A program made the translations under genes and the position numbers. A stretch of DNA of 64,000 nt from Bubalus kerabau (Eukaryota > Chordata > Mammalia > Artiodactyla > Bovidae): contig NC_073630.1 of the NCBI RefSeq assembly GCF_029407905.1, forward strand, positions 53,283,001 through 53,347,000, read 5' to 3'. Below, in pieces: positions 34,268 to 45,282 of the stretch (position 1 is its first letter; each line of letters opens with the position of its first letter). The notes beneath the pieces are model-generated. The model searched no databases. It had not been told where the DNA came from and was given only the letters and a program-made list of their open reading frames with translations.

Positions 34268-34398
34268 TGCTGCAGCTGCTACATCACTTCAGTCGTGTCC
34301 AACTCTGTGCTACCCCGTAGACAGCAGCCCACCAGGATCTGCCGTCCCTGGGATTCTCCAGGCAAGAACACTGGAGTGGGTTGCCATTTCCTTCTCCA
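34268..34398 (-). mobile_element. Bov-A type SINE, minus strand
   Basis: TGCAGCTGCTACATCACTTC, TCCCTGGGATTCTCCAGGCA and TTGCCATTTCCTTCTCC mark the SINE2/BOV-A2-related monomer with the CTGCTGCTAAGTC-type right end. Confidence 0.88.
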
Positions 34399-34550
34399 TA
34401 ACCACAGTCTAATCATGAGAAACCTATCAGACAAATGGCAATTGAGAAATGTTACTACTCAAAACTGTAACTGTCATCCAAAAAAAGGAAAGGGAGGGAA
34501 GAATAAATAGGGAGATTGAGATTAACAAATACACACTACAATCTATAAAA

Positions 34551-34822
34551 TCAGATCAGATCAGTCGCTCAGTCGTGTCCGACTCTTTGCGACCCCATGA
34601 ATTGCAGCACGCCAGGCCTCCCTGTCCATCACCAACTCCCGGAGTTCAACCAGACTCACGTCCATCGAGTTAGTGATGCCATCCAGCCATCTCATCCTCT
34701 GTCGTCCCCTTCTCCTCTTGCCCCCAATCCCTCCCAGCATCAAAGTCTTCTCCAATGAGTCAACTCTTCGCATGAGGCAGCCAAAGTACTGGAATTTCAG
34801 CTTTAGCATCATTCCTTCCAAA
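34551..34822 (-). mobile_element. BovB 3' end, minus strand
   Basis: Starts with the (GATCA)n tail and GTCGCTCAGTCGTGTCCGAC. The minus-strand frame 34561-34821 encodes LKFQYFGCLMRRVDSLEKTL through AWRAAIHGVAKSRTRLSD without interruption. Young-looking, strongly 5'-truncated. Confidence 0.92.
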
Positions 34823-34893
34823 GTAATAAGAACTTACTGTATAGTACACGGAACTCTACTAACTCTAACTACTAGATTTAACTCTACTAACTT

Positions 34894-35966
34894 GACTATG
34901 CCAAAGCCTTTGACTGTGTGGATCACAATAAACTGTGGAAAATTCTGAAAGAGATGGGAATATCAGACTATCTGACCTGCCTCTTGAGAAACCTATATGC
35001 AGGTCAGGAAACAACATTTAGAACTGGACATGGAACAACAGACCGCTTCTAAATGGGCAAAGGAGTATGTCAAGGCTGTATATTGTCACCCTGCTTATTT
35101 AACTTCTATGCAGAGTACATCATGAGAAACACTGGGCTGGAAGAAGCACAAGCTGGAATCAAGATTGCTGGGAGAAATATCAAGAACTTCAGATATGCAG
35201 ATGATACCACCCTTATGGCAGAAAGTGAAGAGGAACTAAAAAGCCTCTTGATGAAAGTGAAAGAGGAGAGTGAAAAGTTGGCTTAAAGCTCAACATTCAG
35301 AAAACTAGGATCATGGCATCTGGTCCCATCACTTCATGCCAAATAGATGGGGAAACAGTGGAAACAGTGTCAGACTATTTTTAGGGGCTCCAAAATCACT
35401 GCAGATGGTGATTGCAGCCAGGAAATTTAAAGACGCTTACTCCTTGGAAGGAAAGTTATGACCAACCTAGATACCGTATTCAAAAGCAGATATTACTTTG
35501 CCAACAAAGGTCCATCTAATCAAGGCTCTGGTTTTTCCAGTAGTCATGTATGGATGTGAAAGCTGAACTGTGAAGAAAGTTGAGCACCAAAGAATTGATG
35601 CTTTTGAACTGTGGTGTTGAAGACTCTTGAGAGTCCCTTGGACTGCAAGGAGATCCAACCAGTCCATCCTAAAGGAGATCAATCCTGGGTGTTCACTGGA
35701 AGGACTGATGCTAAAGCTGAAACTCCAATACTTTGGCCACCTCATGCGAAGAGTTGACTCATTGGAAAAGACACTGATGCTGGGAGGGATTGGGGGCAGG
35801 ATAAGGGGACTACAGAGGATGAAATGGCTCGATGGCATCATCCACTTGATGGGCATGAGTTTGAGTGAACTCTGGGAGTTGGTGATGGACAGGGAGGCCG
35901 GGCATGCCGTGATTCATGGGGTCGCAAGGAGTCAGACACGAATGAGCGACTGAACTTAACTGAACT
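34894..35966 (+). mobile_element. BovB, 5'-truncated (~1.07 kb)
   Basis: Begins in the reverse transcriptase at YAKAFDCVDHNKLWKI and runs to the TGAAC tail. The frame 35053-35286 keeps the FRYADDTTLMAESEEELKSL block with an intact YADD box. Stops (TAA after GTTDRF; frame loss after ESEKLA) and a shortened ...TGGTGTTGAAGACTC site show it is dead. It is inserted in the older L1 3' UTR. Confidence 0.9.
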
Positions 35967-36243
35967 CTTATAGTACAGGGAACTCTACTAAGTGTAGTCC
36001 AGGGAACTCCACTAACTCTGTAATGACCTATGTGGGAACAGAATCTAAAAAAGAGTTGATACATGTGTATGTATAACTGACTCACTTTGCTGCACAACAG
36101 AAACTAACACAATGTTATAAATCAATAATACTCCAATACAACCATGAAATAAAAATTTTTTTAAAAGGGAGTCTTGAGAACTATAACAAAAAGAAATAAT
36201 GTGACACAATGTGACATAATGACTAAAGCAATGTGGTATGTAA

Positions 36244-36535
36244 CCCTATGGACTGTAGCCTGCCAGGCACCTCTCTGTCTGTGAGGATTCTCCAGGCAAG
36301 AATACTGGAGTGGGTTGCTATGCTCTCCTCCAGTGGATCTTCCCAGCCCAGAGAACAAACCCAGGTCTCCCACATCACAGGCAGATTCTTTACCATCTAA
36401 GCCACCAGGGAAGCCCAAGAATACTGGAGTGGGTAGCCAATTCCTTCTCCAGGGGATCTTCCTGACCTAGGAAATGAACCAGGGTCTCCTGAATTGCAGG
36501 TGGATTCTTTACTAGCTAAGCTAGCAGGTAAGCCC
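36244..36535 (-). mobile_element. Bov-tA SINE plus second partial copy, minus strand
   Basis: Bov-tA at 36244-36417 is followed head-to-tail by a second 5' half (36418-36535). Both read AAGAATACTGGAGTGGGTNG and end in the tRNA-like head (TAAGCCACCAGGGAAGCCC; TAAGCTAGCAGGTAAGCCC). Such 1.5-unit SINEs are common in ruminants. Confidence 0.88.
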
Positions 36536-36768
36536 ATGTGACTGGAACCTTGGGACAAAAAAAGAGCCTTAGGTGAAAGTTAATTAAGTAAGCATCATAA
36601 TTTATTTAGATTTCATATGTATTAATATCAAAGTTGATTCACTATGATAATGATACCAAAATAACACAAGACATTAATAATAGAGGAAACTCATGGTATA
36701 CAGAAACTTTGTATCATCTTATAAATTTACTGTAAATCAAAAACTATTCTAAAATTAAAATTTCATTA

Positions 36769-37468
36769 TAAGTAGTAATAATTACAAAATTAAGACACAA
36801 AGAAAAATCATAGATCATAAAGAATACTAGACACTTTATTCCAGAAAGCAGAATAAGCATATAATCAATACATTTACCTGTTATCAAGATGAAGGTATTT
36901 GGAGAGACACGTCTCTATGGGTGTCATGTTTTTGCACATTTTATGACAGTAATCGCCCTTTTGATTCAGACTATCTTTTTAACGCTGTTTTTATGGCAAA
37001 CTTTGTATATATCAAACATTTCTATGTCAAATATCCTTGAAAGCTAAAGTTAAGAACAGGTTCATTTCCTGTCCATTACAAAAGATTCAGACTCCCTAAG
37101 CTCATGTTTCATCTACTGTGACACAACTTATTTTTTTGAAGGTGATACACAAGGTCTTCATGTTTCCCTGTGAGAACTGGGGCTCGGAGAACCAAGACAA
37201 GTAAATGCTGACATTGCTGTGATATTAAACTGTCTTTCATCTGTGACCTAGAAATATTTAGTCTACCAACATCCAGAAATCTGGTCAAGTTAATAGACTG
37301 TGAGTAGGGTATCATTTCAGATATTTCATGATTCTTGACAAGGGACCTCACAATGCAGGGTTGGTCTGGTGGAATCCTTGATGTGAACCAGTTACCCCAT
37401 GTGCCTCCTAGCCTTTCCTTTTCCAAAGGAGAGTTTCTATTGCAACCACTCACTGTTGCATATAAAGT
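36769..37468. other. Intergenic DNA with an unexplained moderately GC segment
   Basis: 36769-37080 is AT-rich. From about 37090 to 37460 the sequence is less AT-rich and holds a 114-aa minus-strand frame (37109-37453) that includes IPPDQPCIVRSLVKNHEISE. I could not assign it to a gene or repeat. Confidence 0.4.
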
Positions 37469-37530
37469 GTTGTCATTGTTCAGTCACTAAGTTGTGTCTG
37501 ACTCTTTGTGATCCCATGGACAGTAGCATT
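37469..37530 (-). mobile_element. Bov-tA SINE fragment, minus strand
   Basis: TGTCATTGTTCAGTCACTAAG then TTGTGATCCCATGGACAGTA: only the 3' end of the SINE is present, in reverse orientation. Its 5' part has been lost. Confidence 0.8.
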
Positions 37531-37727
37531 GAAGACAATTGAAAAAAAAGGGAAGAAGAAAACTGACAGTTATTTGATAACATCTATATTTCTTATCAAG
37601 ATAAGAAAAAGTCTAGAGGTTTATACGTTTCCTTTTAGGAAGAGAGGGAACTTGTACAAAAGCACAAAAGCAGGATAAAGCACAAAGCTATAACTTGTAC
37701 CTTTCTTCTATGGTCTCTCAAACTGCA

Positions 37728-37949
37728 GTGGTGTTTTATGCATGTGTGCTCAGTTGCTTCAGTCATGTCTGACTCTTTGAGATCCCATGGACAGGCTCCT
37801 CTGTCCATGGGATTTTCCCAGGCAAGAATACAGGAGTGTTTTCCCATGCCCTCCTCCAGGGGATCTTCCTGATCCTGTCTCCTACATTTCCTATATTTCA
37901 GATGGATCCTTTACTTGCTGAACCATCAGGGAAGACTGTGGTGTTTTAT
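37728..37949 (-). mobile_element. Bov-tA SINE with 12-bp duplications, minus strand
   Basis: SINE at 37740-37937 in reverse orientation (TGCTCAGTTGCTTCAGTCAT ... TGAACCATCAGGGAAG). Flanked by GTGGTGTTTTAT at 37728-37739 and 37938-37949, a clear target-site duplication. Confidence 0.93.
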
Positions 37950-38693
37950 ATTAGCTACTGCATGTTATATGACCTCTAACACAGATATTTCCTCAGTTCT
38001 GAGTGAGAACAGACCACCACAGATGTCTCTGGCCTAAAGCTTAGCATATTTGGGTGCCTGCTCTGCTGCCAGGACTCCTCCCACCATCCACCAGACCAAT
38101 GTGCCAGAACTCCATCAAGGATGGGGAATATGAGACAGGTGACTCCCTCTACTTCCCACAAGCCCACAGCTGTAACACAGAAAAGACAGGCAACATCGGA
38201 GGGGGCCTCGACACTCTTAAAGCATTGGGGATATGGATGGGGTGTGGTGGGTCGGAGACTTACTCCTGCCATCAACACACTAGCAAGCAGATTAGGTAGC
38301 TCTTGTCTGTGGAGGCTAATCCTTAGTACATGCCATTAGGAGCATTAGTAGCCACACCGTATTTAAAGAAGGGTATACTCACTTAAAAAGAAAATTATCT
38401 GAATGGAGCACCAATGCTATTTAATACAGCAACAGAAGTCATGTTCTCATCATGGAGTGACACCTGGCTTTGTACTCCTCTGACTAAACTATACCTTGTT
38501 TATTTACAGTTTGATAGTGTCTGTGGATTTGGAGAGCTGACATTAAAATACTTGGCCACATATTCATTCATTAGTTAAAATATGTAATGAAATTGTAAAG
38601 AGATTTGAGTTTGTTATTCGACATCAGAGAAGCCTGGGGTTGGTAGCTACTGTTATAATGTTAATTGTTATATATTGCTACTGTTATAGTATT
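37950..38693. other. Intergenic DNA with an unidentified GC-richer island
   Basis: About 38030-38330 is clearly richer in G+C than its surroundings and open in several frames (100 aa minus at 37976-38278; 81 aa and 72 aa plus). None was recognised. It could be an old LTR or retrocopy remnant. The remainder to 38693 is AT-rich. Confidence 0.4.
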
Positions 38694-38703
38694 GATTGAA
38701 ATT

Positions 38704-39556
38704 TATTGTTTTTTTATTTTATTTATTTTTTTAAATTTTATTTTATTTTTAAACTTTACATAATTGTATTAGTTTTGCCAAATATCAAAATGAATCCGCC
38801 ACAGGTATACATGTGTTCCCCACCCTGAACCCTCCTCCCTCCTCCCTCCCCATTCCATCCCTCTGGGTCGTCCCAGTGTACCAGCCCCAAGCATCCAGTA
38901 TCATGCATTGAACCTGGACTGGCAACTCGTTCCATACATGATATTTTACATGTTTCAATGCCATTCTCCCAAATCTTCCCACCCTCTCCCTCTCTCACAG
39001 AGTCCATAAGACTGTTCTATACATCAGTGTCTCTTTTGCTGTCTCGTACACAGGGTTATTGTTACCATCTTTCTAAATTCCATATATATGCGTTAGTATA
39101 CTGTATATACTCATTTTCACTATATTGATTCTTCCAATCCATGAACATGGTATATTTCTCCATCTATTAGTGTCCTCTTTGATTTCTTTCACCAGTGTTT
39201 TATAGTTTTCTATATATAGGTCTTTAGTTTCTTTAGGTAGATATATTCCTAAGTATTTTATTCTTTCCATTGCAATGGTGAATGGAATTGTTTCCTTAAT
39301 TTCTCTTTCTGTTTTCTCATTATTAGTGTATAGGAATGCAAGGGATTTCTGTGTGTTGATTTTATATCCTGCAACTTTACTATAGTCATTGATTAGTTCT
39401 AGTAATTTTCTGGTGGAGTCTTTAGGGTTTTCTATGTAGAGGATCATGTCATCTGCAAACAGTGAGAGCTTTACTTCTTCTTTTCCAATTTGGATTCCTT
39501 TTATTTCTTTTTCTGTTCTGATTGCTGTGGCCAAAACTTCCAAAACTATGTTGAAT
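38704..39556 (-). mobile_element. L1, 5'-truncated and internally deleted, minus strand
   Basis: Flanked by GATTGAAATT at 38694-38703 and 39557-39566. Read on the minus strand it runs from ORF2 reverse transcriptase (LSLFADDMILYIENP) to NIVKMSI, then jumps directly to YSILTHIYGI, the ORF2 C-terminus, and continues through the 3' UTR to the A-tail. About 1.3 kb of ORF2 is missing at one junction near 39105-39115. The frame stays open across it (39073-39543, 156 aa). The junction has at most one base of overlap. Confidence 0.92.
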
Positions 39557-39566
39557 GATTGAAATT

Positions 39567-39832
39567 AAAAAAAAAAAAAAGACAAAATAGTGAAAAACAA
39601 AACAGCAGGGATTAAAAAGTATAGATGAAGTCATATTGGAGTATAACTTAGGATAGAATCCGGTTATTAAAGATTTAACAGGGAAAACAGCATTTGTTTA
39701 TGCCATTCTAGGGTTTAATAAAAGCAAATGCCAATCTGTAAAACATAGGTATGTGCATATGAAATTACTAAGGTTTGAACGTGGCACACATACACAAGCA
39801 CACACATGAATTAAACAAACAGCTATACATTT
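39567..39832. other. AT-rich spacer
   Basis: An A-run at about 39567-39580 follows the duplication. Nothing else recognised. Confidence 0.4.
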
Positions 39833-39951
39833 TTAGCTGCTCATTCATGTCTGACTCTTTGCCACCCTTTGGACTGCAGCCCGCCAGACTTCTCTGTCCA
39901 TGGGATATGTTCAGGCAGGAATACTGGAGTGGGTTGCTATTTCCTTCTCTG
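39833..39951 (-). mobile_element. Bov-tA SINE fragment, minus strand
   Basis: AGCTGCTCATTCATGTCTGAC through GTTGCTATTTCCTTCTCT: the Bov-A body without the tRNA-like head, diverged. Confidence 0.85.
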
Positions 39952-40759
39952 AAACAAATAGCTAAGATTTTACTTAAATAATGTTGATTTGTTTTAAAAT
40001 AGAAGAAAATATATTTCTGGCATTTCATATGCTTTCTAATGTCAAGATGGTAACATTACTTGGTAAAGAATGTAATGTGAAAAATAACACTGAAATATCA
40101 TTGACATTCATATATGCATAAAGCCAGATTATACTCTCTGATTTACATTTCATTAAAAATATGAAATCAAAACATTAGATACATTTTTGTCATTTTATTT
40201 TATTTATTTGACTGAGAGGTGATTGCTAGTTACTTTGCAAAATACGTTTTCTAAAATATTTTTGCCTCAAAGGTACTTGAAAACTATTAAAGACAATTTG
40301 CCTTTAGGGTAATGGCTCAGTGTTTGGTAATCGTGTAATTCATTTACATTGAATTTGGAAGAGTGATGTACTTTCTGGATATTTGAAGAAGTATATTTTG
40401 ATAAAACTTTTTGTTTATTTCTGTGGATATTTTCAAACATTTACTTGAGGAATATGTGGTATTAAATACAGTATTAAAGAATTAATGTTAAAAAATACAA
40501 CTAGTGAGAAAAATTGAGTTTATCATCTATCATGATTTTTAAAGTATCACTTAATTAGTTAATTTGCTTTTTTATTAACCAAACAGTTATAAAGTATCTT
40601 CTGTCAAGGTTGAGCTCATCACTATTCACAGGAGATATGTAATATTGAGTATATGACTGTAGTAAGAAAAGAATAACTTGTAAATAAATAAATTGTGTTT
40701 ATAGTTGAACCATAGGTACACATAATTTAATTTAGAAAGGAGATTTTTAGGTGTGACAT
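39952..40759. other. AT-rich intergenic DNA
   Basis: No gene or named repeat recognised. Confidence 0.45.
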
Positions 40760-41190
40760 GGAAAATAAATAGGAAGCCTAGATTCATATCACAACTCTTA
40801 CATATAGTTGCTTATGACCTTGCTGCTGCTAAGTCACTTCAGTCATGTCTGACTCTGTGTGACCCCATAGATGGTGGCCCACCAGGCTCCCCCGTACCTG
40901 GGATTCTCCAGGCAAGAATACTGGAGTGGGTTGCCATTTCCTTCTCCTTAGGCAACCTTTTTAATCTTTCCAACATGGTCTAAATTTTCAAGATTTCAGG
41001 ATCTGGAAAACTCTAAATTCACTTTCTAGTTGAATGACCTTGGTCAAATACCCTTTCAATGCCTCAGTTTCCATATCAATAAAAGGAGAATAACATTATT
41101 AGTTGCCTGTTATTTTTCAAGATTAGGTGAATGGACACATCTAAAGCATTTTAAGCAATGTTCAGTAAATATTAGTTGTATGTTATTATT
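40760..41190 (+). repeat. One or two MIR SINEs, interrupted by a Bov-A SINE
   Basis: The left part (CCTAGATTCATATCACAACTC..GCTTATGACCTT) is interrupted by the SINE at 40821-40948. To the right, GAATGACCTTGGTCAAATACC..CCTCAGTTTCCATATC and AAGCAATGTTCAGTAAATAT with a final TTATTATTATT follow the MIR consensus order. Confidence 0.65.
40821..40948 (-). mobile_element. Bov-A type SINE, minus strand
   Basis: TGCTGCTGCTAAGTCACTTC ... CCTGGGATTCTCCAGGCAAG ... GTTGCCATTTCCTTCTCC, the same monomer type as at 34268 and 61724. Confidence 0.9.
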
Positions 41191-41849
41191 ATTGGTTTCT
41201 TCATCTACATATTTTATGTATTCTGATAAAATGAATATCCCACTATCAGACATATCTCAGCACACAATTCCTGAATTAGTGTTGATGGTTGTTTTTTCCA
41301 TGTCTATCCCTGCCTTGTGCAATTCATACATCCCCCTATGATCATCCATGTGTTTTAGATGAGACTGAATCTACTCCACAAATCCAGGGATGGTCCTACT
41401 CTGAGTAATTTAAGCCACTGAGAACATCCCATTCTTTTGGCAATAGTGACTGATTCATTGCTGGACAGTTGCAGCAATTCATGAAAATGGCAAAGAGATC
41501 ATATGAATCGCTGAATTATACAATTAGAGCTTTCAAAACCAAAACCTACTATGGTCACATTGCTGCTATGAGGGAACGTACTGAATTACCCTCAAGCTAC
41601 CATGTGAGACTGAAGAAAATTCCCTTTGTAAAAGGCATAGCAAAGACAAATAGGAAGTTTACATCATTGATATATCATCATTTAGCTAACTGTACCAAGA
41701 CTCATCTGAAACCAATTGTCCATTTGTTGTACTAATAAAACATTTATCATATGTGACTTTATAATTTAATTAAATCTATAAACTATATCTGAAAGTAACT
41801 TCTGATATTTGGGAAGAACAGAATAGATTTTGAAACATATATTTTAAAA
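41191..41849. other. Intergenic DNA
   Basis: Contains an 88-aa frame at 41469-41735 (basic: MKMAKRSYESLNY..VRLKKIPFVKGIAKT) followed within ~10 bases by AATAAA. I do not recognise it, and the surrounding composition is ordinary, so it is not called as a gene. Confidence 0.4.
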
Positions 41850-42050
41850 GCTGATGGTAAAGAATCTGCCTGCAATGTGGGAGAGCTGGGTTCGATCCCT
41901 GGGTCGGGAAGATCCCCTGAAGAAGGAAATGGCTACCCACTCCAGTATCCTTGCCTGGAGAATTCAAAAGTACAGAGGAGCCTGGTGAGCCACAGTCCAT
42001 GGAGTTGCAAAGAACTGGACATGCCCGGAGAGACTAACACTTTCACTTTC
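41850..42050 (+). mobile_element. Bov-tA SINE, slightly 5'-truncated
   Basis: Begins in the tRNA-like head (GCTGATGGTAAAGAATCTGC) and includes GGGTTCGATCCCTGGGTCGG, a good B-box-like segment, then the Bov-A body to CTAACACTTTCACTTTC. Confidence 0.9.
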
Positions 42051-42567
42051 TTTCAACTGCAAAATAGGAAAATAAATTACACCTCTTTTTCAAGCTTAGT
42101 GAGCGTGCACTGGACAGAAGGTGAAATGTGGATTTAATAATATTTTAGGCAGAAATTTACATTCCCAAATTCCTGGACTAAGTAAATATTTAGAGCACTC
42201 TTAAGAACACCCTAAATGAGGTGAGGTATGTGTATTTCAGGGAAGAAGATTAGTAATCGAGATATGGTACTCCTTCTATTTTCTAATTTATATCTTTGAA
42301 AGCTCCATTGGCAAAGTATAAAATTTTCAAATTTATGCTGTAATAAGAGACAATTCTTTCCATGAGAGTATAGTGTCTAATCTTTCATCTAAACTCATTC
42401 TAGGTTGTTGAAAGAGAGGTCTATCACTTTCTTTTATCATTTAAATCAGAAACAATTCTACTATTTGAAAGAAATCTCATTTACCATTTTCTATCCAGTT
42501 TGCTTATTTAGGTCAAAACAGTCAATTGGAGAAAATGCTGATCTCAGTAGTGGGTTAGTGATAGTAG
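42051..42567. other. AT-rich intergenic DNA
   Basis: No gene or named repeat recognised. Confidence 0.45.
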
Positions 42568-42757
42568 TGTTAGTTGCTCAGTCGTGTCTGACTCTTTGTG
42601 ATCCCACAGACCAACCTGCCAGGCTCCTCTGTCCATGGGACTCGCCAGGCAAGAATACTGGAGTGGGCAGCCATTCCCTTTGCCAGAGGATCTTGCCACT
42701 GTAGGGATCAAACTCAGGTGTCCTGCATTGCACACAGATTCTTTACCACTGAGCTAC
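42568..42757 (-). mobile_element. Bov-tA SINE, minus strand
   Basis: TGTTAGTTGCTCAGTCGTGTC at left, GCAAGAATACTGGAGTGGGC in the middle, and the tRNA-like head (CAGATTCTTTACCACTGAGC) at right. Confidence 0.9.
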
Positions 42758-43831
42758 ATTAGACTGTTGGCCATTAGTAAATCATTCTGTAGTAATCATA
42801 ATAGGAACTGTGGACATAGAGCTCAACTAGAGAAACAGAACCAATAAGAAATATACATTAATAAATTAATAGCAAGTCATTAGCTTACAAAATAGTGGGG
42901 ACTATCTAAGCCAAGTGCAAAATCCTTAGAGTTGTCTGTTAGGAAGTGTAGTCTGTAACTCATTGATAGGGGCCAAACCTACTGTCCAGAGGTGCAATTT
43001 CATTTGCCTTTGACCTTGACTACATATATAAAGACCCTTGTGGTTACTTTGATCCCACCTGGATACTCTTCTCACGTCATATCATATTACTTAATCATAA
43101 CAGCATGTAAATATCTTGTTGGGAGATGGGTGGAGGGAACTATTCTCTCTACAATGAAAGTTAACAGTAACAATAAACATAGAAGGTAGGAAACAAAGAT
43201 TAGATTCACAAAATTTTCTGATTTTCATGAATACAGACACTGAAAATGATTTTTAACTATAATGGAAAAAATGGCAGAATCAAGCTTTTCAAAGTTTTGC
43301 CAAAAAATCAAAAAATAATTGATCTACCTGTTTAAAAAAAAAAAAAAAAGAGTTTGTAGTATTGTATACAGTGGGAAAGATTTAGTAAGAAAAAGCCAGT
43401 TTTATATCATCCATAAGGAGACCAAATTATAAAAAAGTTATAAGCATACAAAACCACAACCCACCTGGAAAAATGAAAAATCCACATATATGCAAGAGAG
43501 CATTTCAAGTTTCAAAACAAAAAATAATTTTAGATGCAGTAGATGTTTGTATCTTCCACTGAACTGAATTTTTCAAGAGATCATAAATGATTTTTTTAAT
43601 GTAATTAGAGCTTCACCAGAACTTGTCTTTTTTACTAGTCCAATTTCCATATGTGCCATATGAAAGGAAAAAAAAAAAAGTCAAATGATCTGCCAGGTTA
43701 TTCCTCAATAGTGAAGAAAACTATGTCCTACTGAAAACCAATGTAGTAAAACAAAAGCTACAAAAAGAAAGAGTAAAATAAAGGATATTTTAAGAAAAAT
43801 AAAAGATTTGTATATCTTTTATACATATCTT
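42758..43831. other. AT-rich intergenic DNA
   Basis: Several A-runs (about 43334-43349, 43669-43679). No gene or confident repeat. The short 65-aa frame at 42992-43189 shows nothing recognisable. Confidence 0.45.
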
Positions 43832-45244
43832 TTAAGATGATGCTGTGAAAGTGCTGCACTCAATATGCCAGCAAATTTGGAAAGCTCAGCAGTGGACACA
43901 GAACTGGAAAAGGTCAGTTTTCATTCCAATCCCAAAGAAAGGCAATGCCAAAGAATGCTCAAACTACCACACAATTGTACTCATCTCACTCGCTAGTAAA
44001 GTAATGCTCAAATTCTCCAAGCCAGGCTTCAGCAATACATGAACCGTGAACTTCCTGATGTTCAAGCTGGTTTTAGAAAAGGCAGAGGAACCAGAGGTCA
44101 AATTGCCAACATCCGCTGGATCATAGAAAAAGCAAGAGAGTTCCAGAAAAACATCTATTTCTGCTTTATTGACTACACCAAAGCCTTTGACTGTGTGAAT
44201 CACAATAAGCTGTGAAAAATTCTGAAAGAGACGGGAATACCAGACCACCTGATCTGCCTCTTGAGAAACCTATATGCAAGTCAGGAAGCAACAGTTAGAA
44301 CTGGACATGGAACAACAGACTAGTTCCAAATAGGAAAAGGAGTTTGTCAAGGCTGTATATTGTCACCCTGCTTATTTAACTTATATGCAGAGTACATCAT
44401 GAGAAATGCTGGACTGGAAGAAGCACAAGCTGGAATCAAGATTGCTGGGAGAAATATCAATAACCTCAGATATGCAGACAATACCACCCTTATGGCAGAA
44501 AGTGAAGAAGAACTAAAAAGCCTCTTGATGAGAGTGAAAGTGCAGAGTGAAAAAGTTGGCTTAAAGCTCAACATTCAGAAAACGAAGATCATGGCATCCG
44601 GTCCCATCACTTCATGGGAAATAGTGGAAACAGTGTCAGACTTTATTTTTTTAGTTTCCAAAATCATTGCAGATGGTGACTGCAGCCATGAAATTAAAAG
44701 ATGCTTACTCCTTGGAAGGAAAGTTATGACCAACTTAGATAGCATATTCAAAAGCACAGACATTACTTTGCCAACAAAGGCCCGCCTAGTCAAGGCTATG
44801 GTTTTTCCTGTGGTCATGTATGGATGTGAGAGCTGGATTGTGAAGAAGGCTGAGCGCCAAAGAATTGATGCTTTTGAACTGTGGTGTTGGAGAAGACTCT
44901 TGAGAGTCCCTTGGACTGCAAGAGATCCAACCAGTCCATCCTAAAGAAGATCAGCCCTGGGATTTCTTTGGAAGGAATGCTGCTAAAGCTGAAACTCCAG
45001 TACTTTGGCCACCTCATGTGAAGAGTTGATTCATTGGAAAAGACTCTGATGCTGGGAGGGATTGGGGGCAGGAGGAGAAGGGGACAACAGCGGATTAATT
45101 GGCTGGATGGCATCACGGACTCGATGGACGTGAGTCTGAGTGAACTCCGGGAGTTGGTGATGGACAGGGAGGCCTGGCATGCTGCGATTCATGGGGTCGC
45201 AAAGAGTCGGACACAACTGAGCGACTGAACTGAAGTGAACTGAA

Positions 45245-45247
<3 letters not shown>
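43832..45247 (+). mobile_element. BovB, 5'-truncated (~1.4 kb)
   Basis: Starts at AAGATGATGCTGTGAAAGTG (LKDDAVKVLHSICQQIW) and runs to the GAACTGAACTGA tail, which merges into a (TA)n tract. It is relatively young. The protein parts are listed separately. Confidence 0.92.
43845..45228 (+). pseudogene. BovB reverse transcriptase C-half pseudogene
   Basis: Segments read QQWTQNWKRSVFIPIPKKGN, DVQAGFRKGRGTRGQIANIR (shifted), then 194 aa over 44360-44944 with NINNLRYADNTTLMAESEEE and SCEIKRCLLLGRKVMTNLDS-like text, and a last frame to 45228. The catalytic YADD box reads YADN, losing an essential Asp. TGG codons have become TGA (LWKIL site, about 44213) and TAG (TDWFQ site, about 44322). Dead copy. 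Confidence 0.88.

Positions 45248-45278
<31 letters not shown>
45248..45278. repeat. (TA)n microsatellite
   Basis: About 15 TA units at the BovB tail, followed after ~10 bases by the 5' end of L1 copy C. Confidence 0.95.

Positions 45279-45282
<4 letters not shown>

Larger units (their letters stand above)
34497..36163 (+). mobile_element. Older artiodactyl L1 3' end, split by two BovBs
   Basis: Segments 34497-34550 (GGGAGATTGAGATTAACAAA), 34823-34893 (ACTTACTGTATAGTACACGG) and 35967-36163 (GGAACTCCACTAACTCTGTA ... CTTTGCTGCACAACAGAAAC ... ACTCCAATACAACC) form one L1 3' UTR. It is flanked by AAAGGGAG at 34489-34496 and 36164-36171. The TAGTACAGGGAACTCTACTA segment is partly duplicated. Confidence 0.75.
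33430..36768 (+). mobile_element. Ancient L1M 3' UTR, split by six later insertions
   Basis: Pieces of one old L1M-type 3' UTR appear in consensus order: 33430-33995 (ATCTCCCACGAAGAAG..AAGTATGGTATGGAAAGG), 34218-34267, 34399-34496 (AGTCTAATCATGAGAAACC..ATCAGACAAATGGCAATTGA), 36172-36243 and 36537-36768 (ending AAACTATTCTAAAATTAAAA). Between them lie a BovB, a SINE, an artiodactyl L1 tail (itself hit by two BovBs) and a further SINE block. The match is from memory and diverged. Confidence 0.65.

Noticed and set aside
41469..41735. 88-aa frame followed by AATAAA as a small gene
   Set aside because: No recognisable protein, no CpG or promoter signal, ordinary base composition, and AATAAA is expected often in AT-rich DNA.
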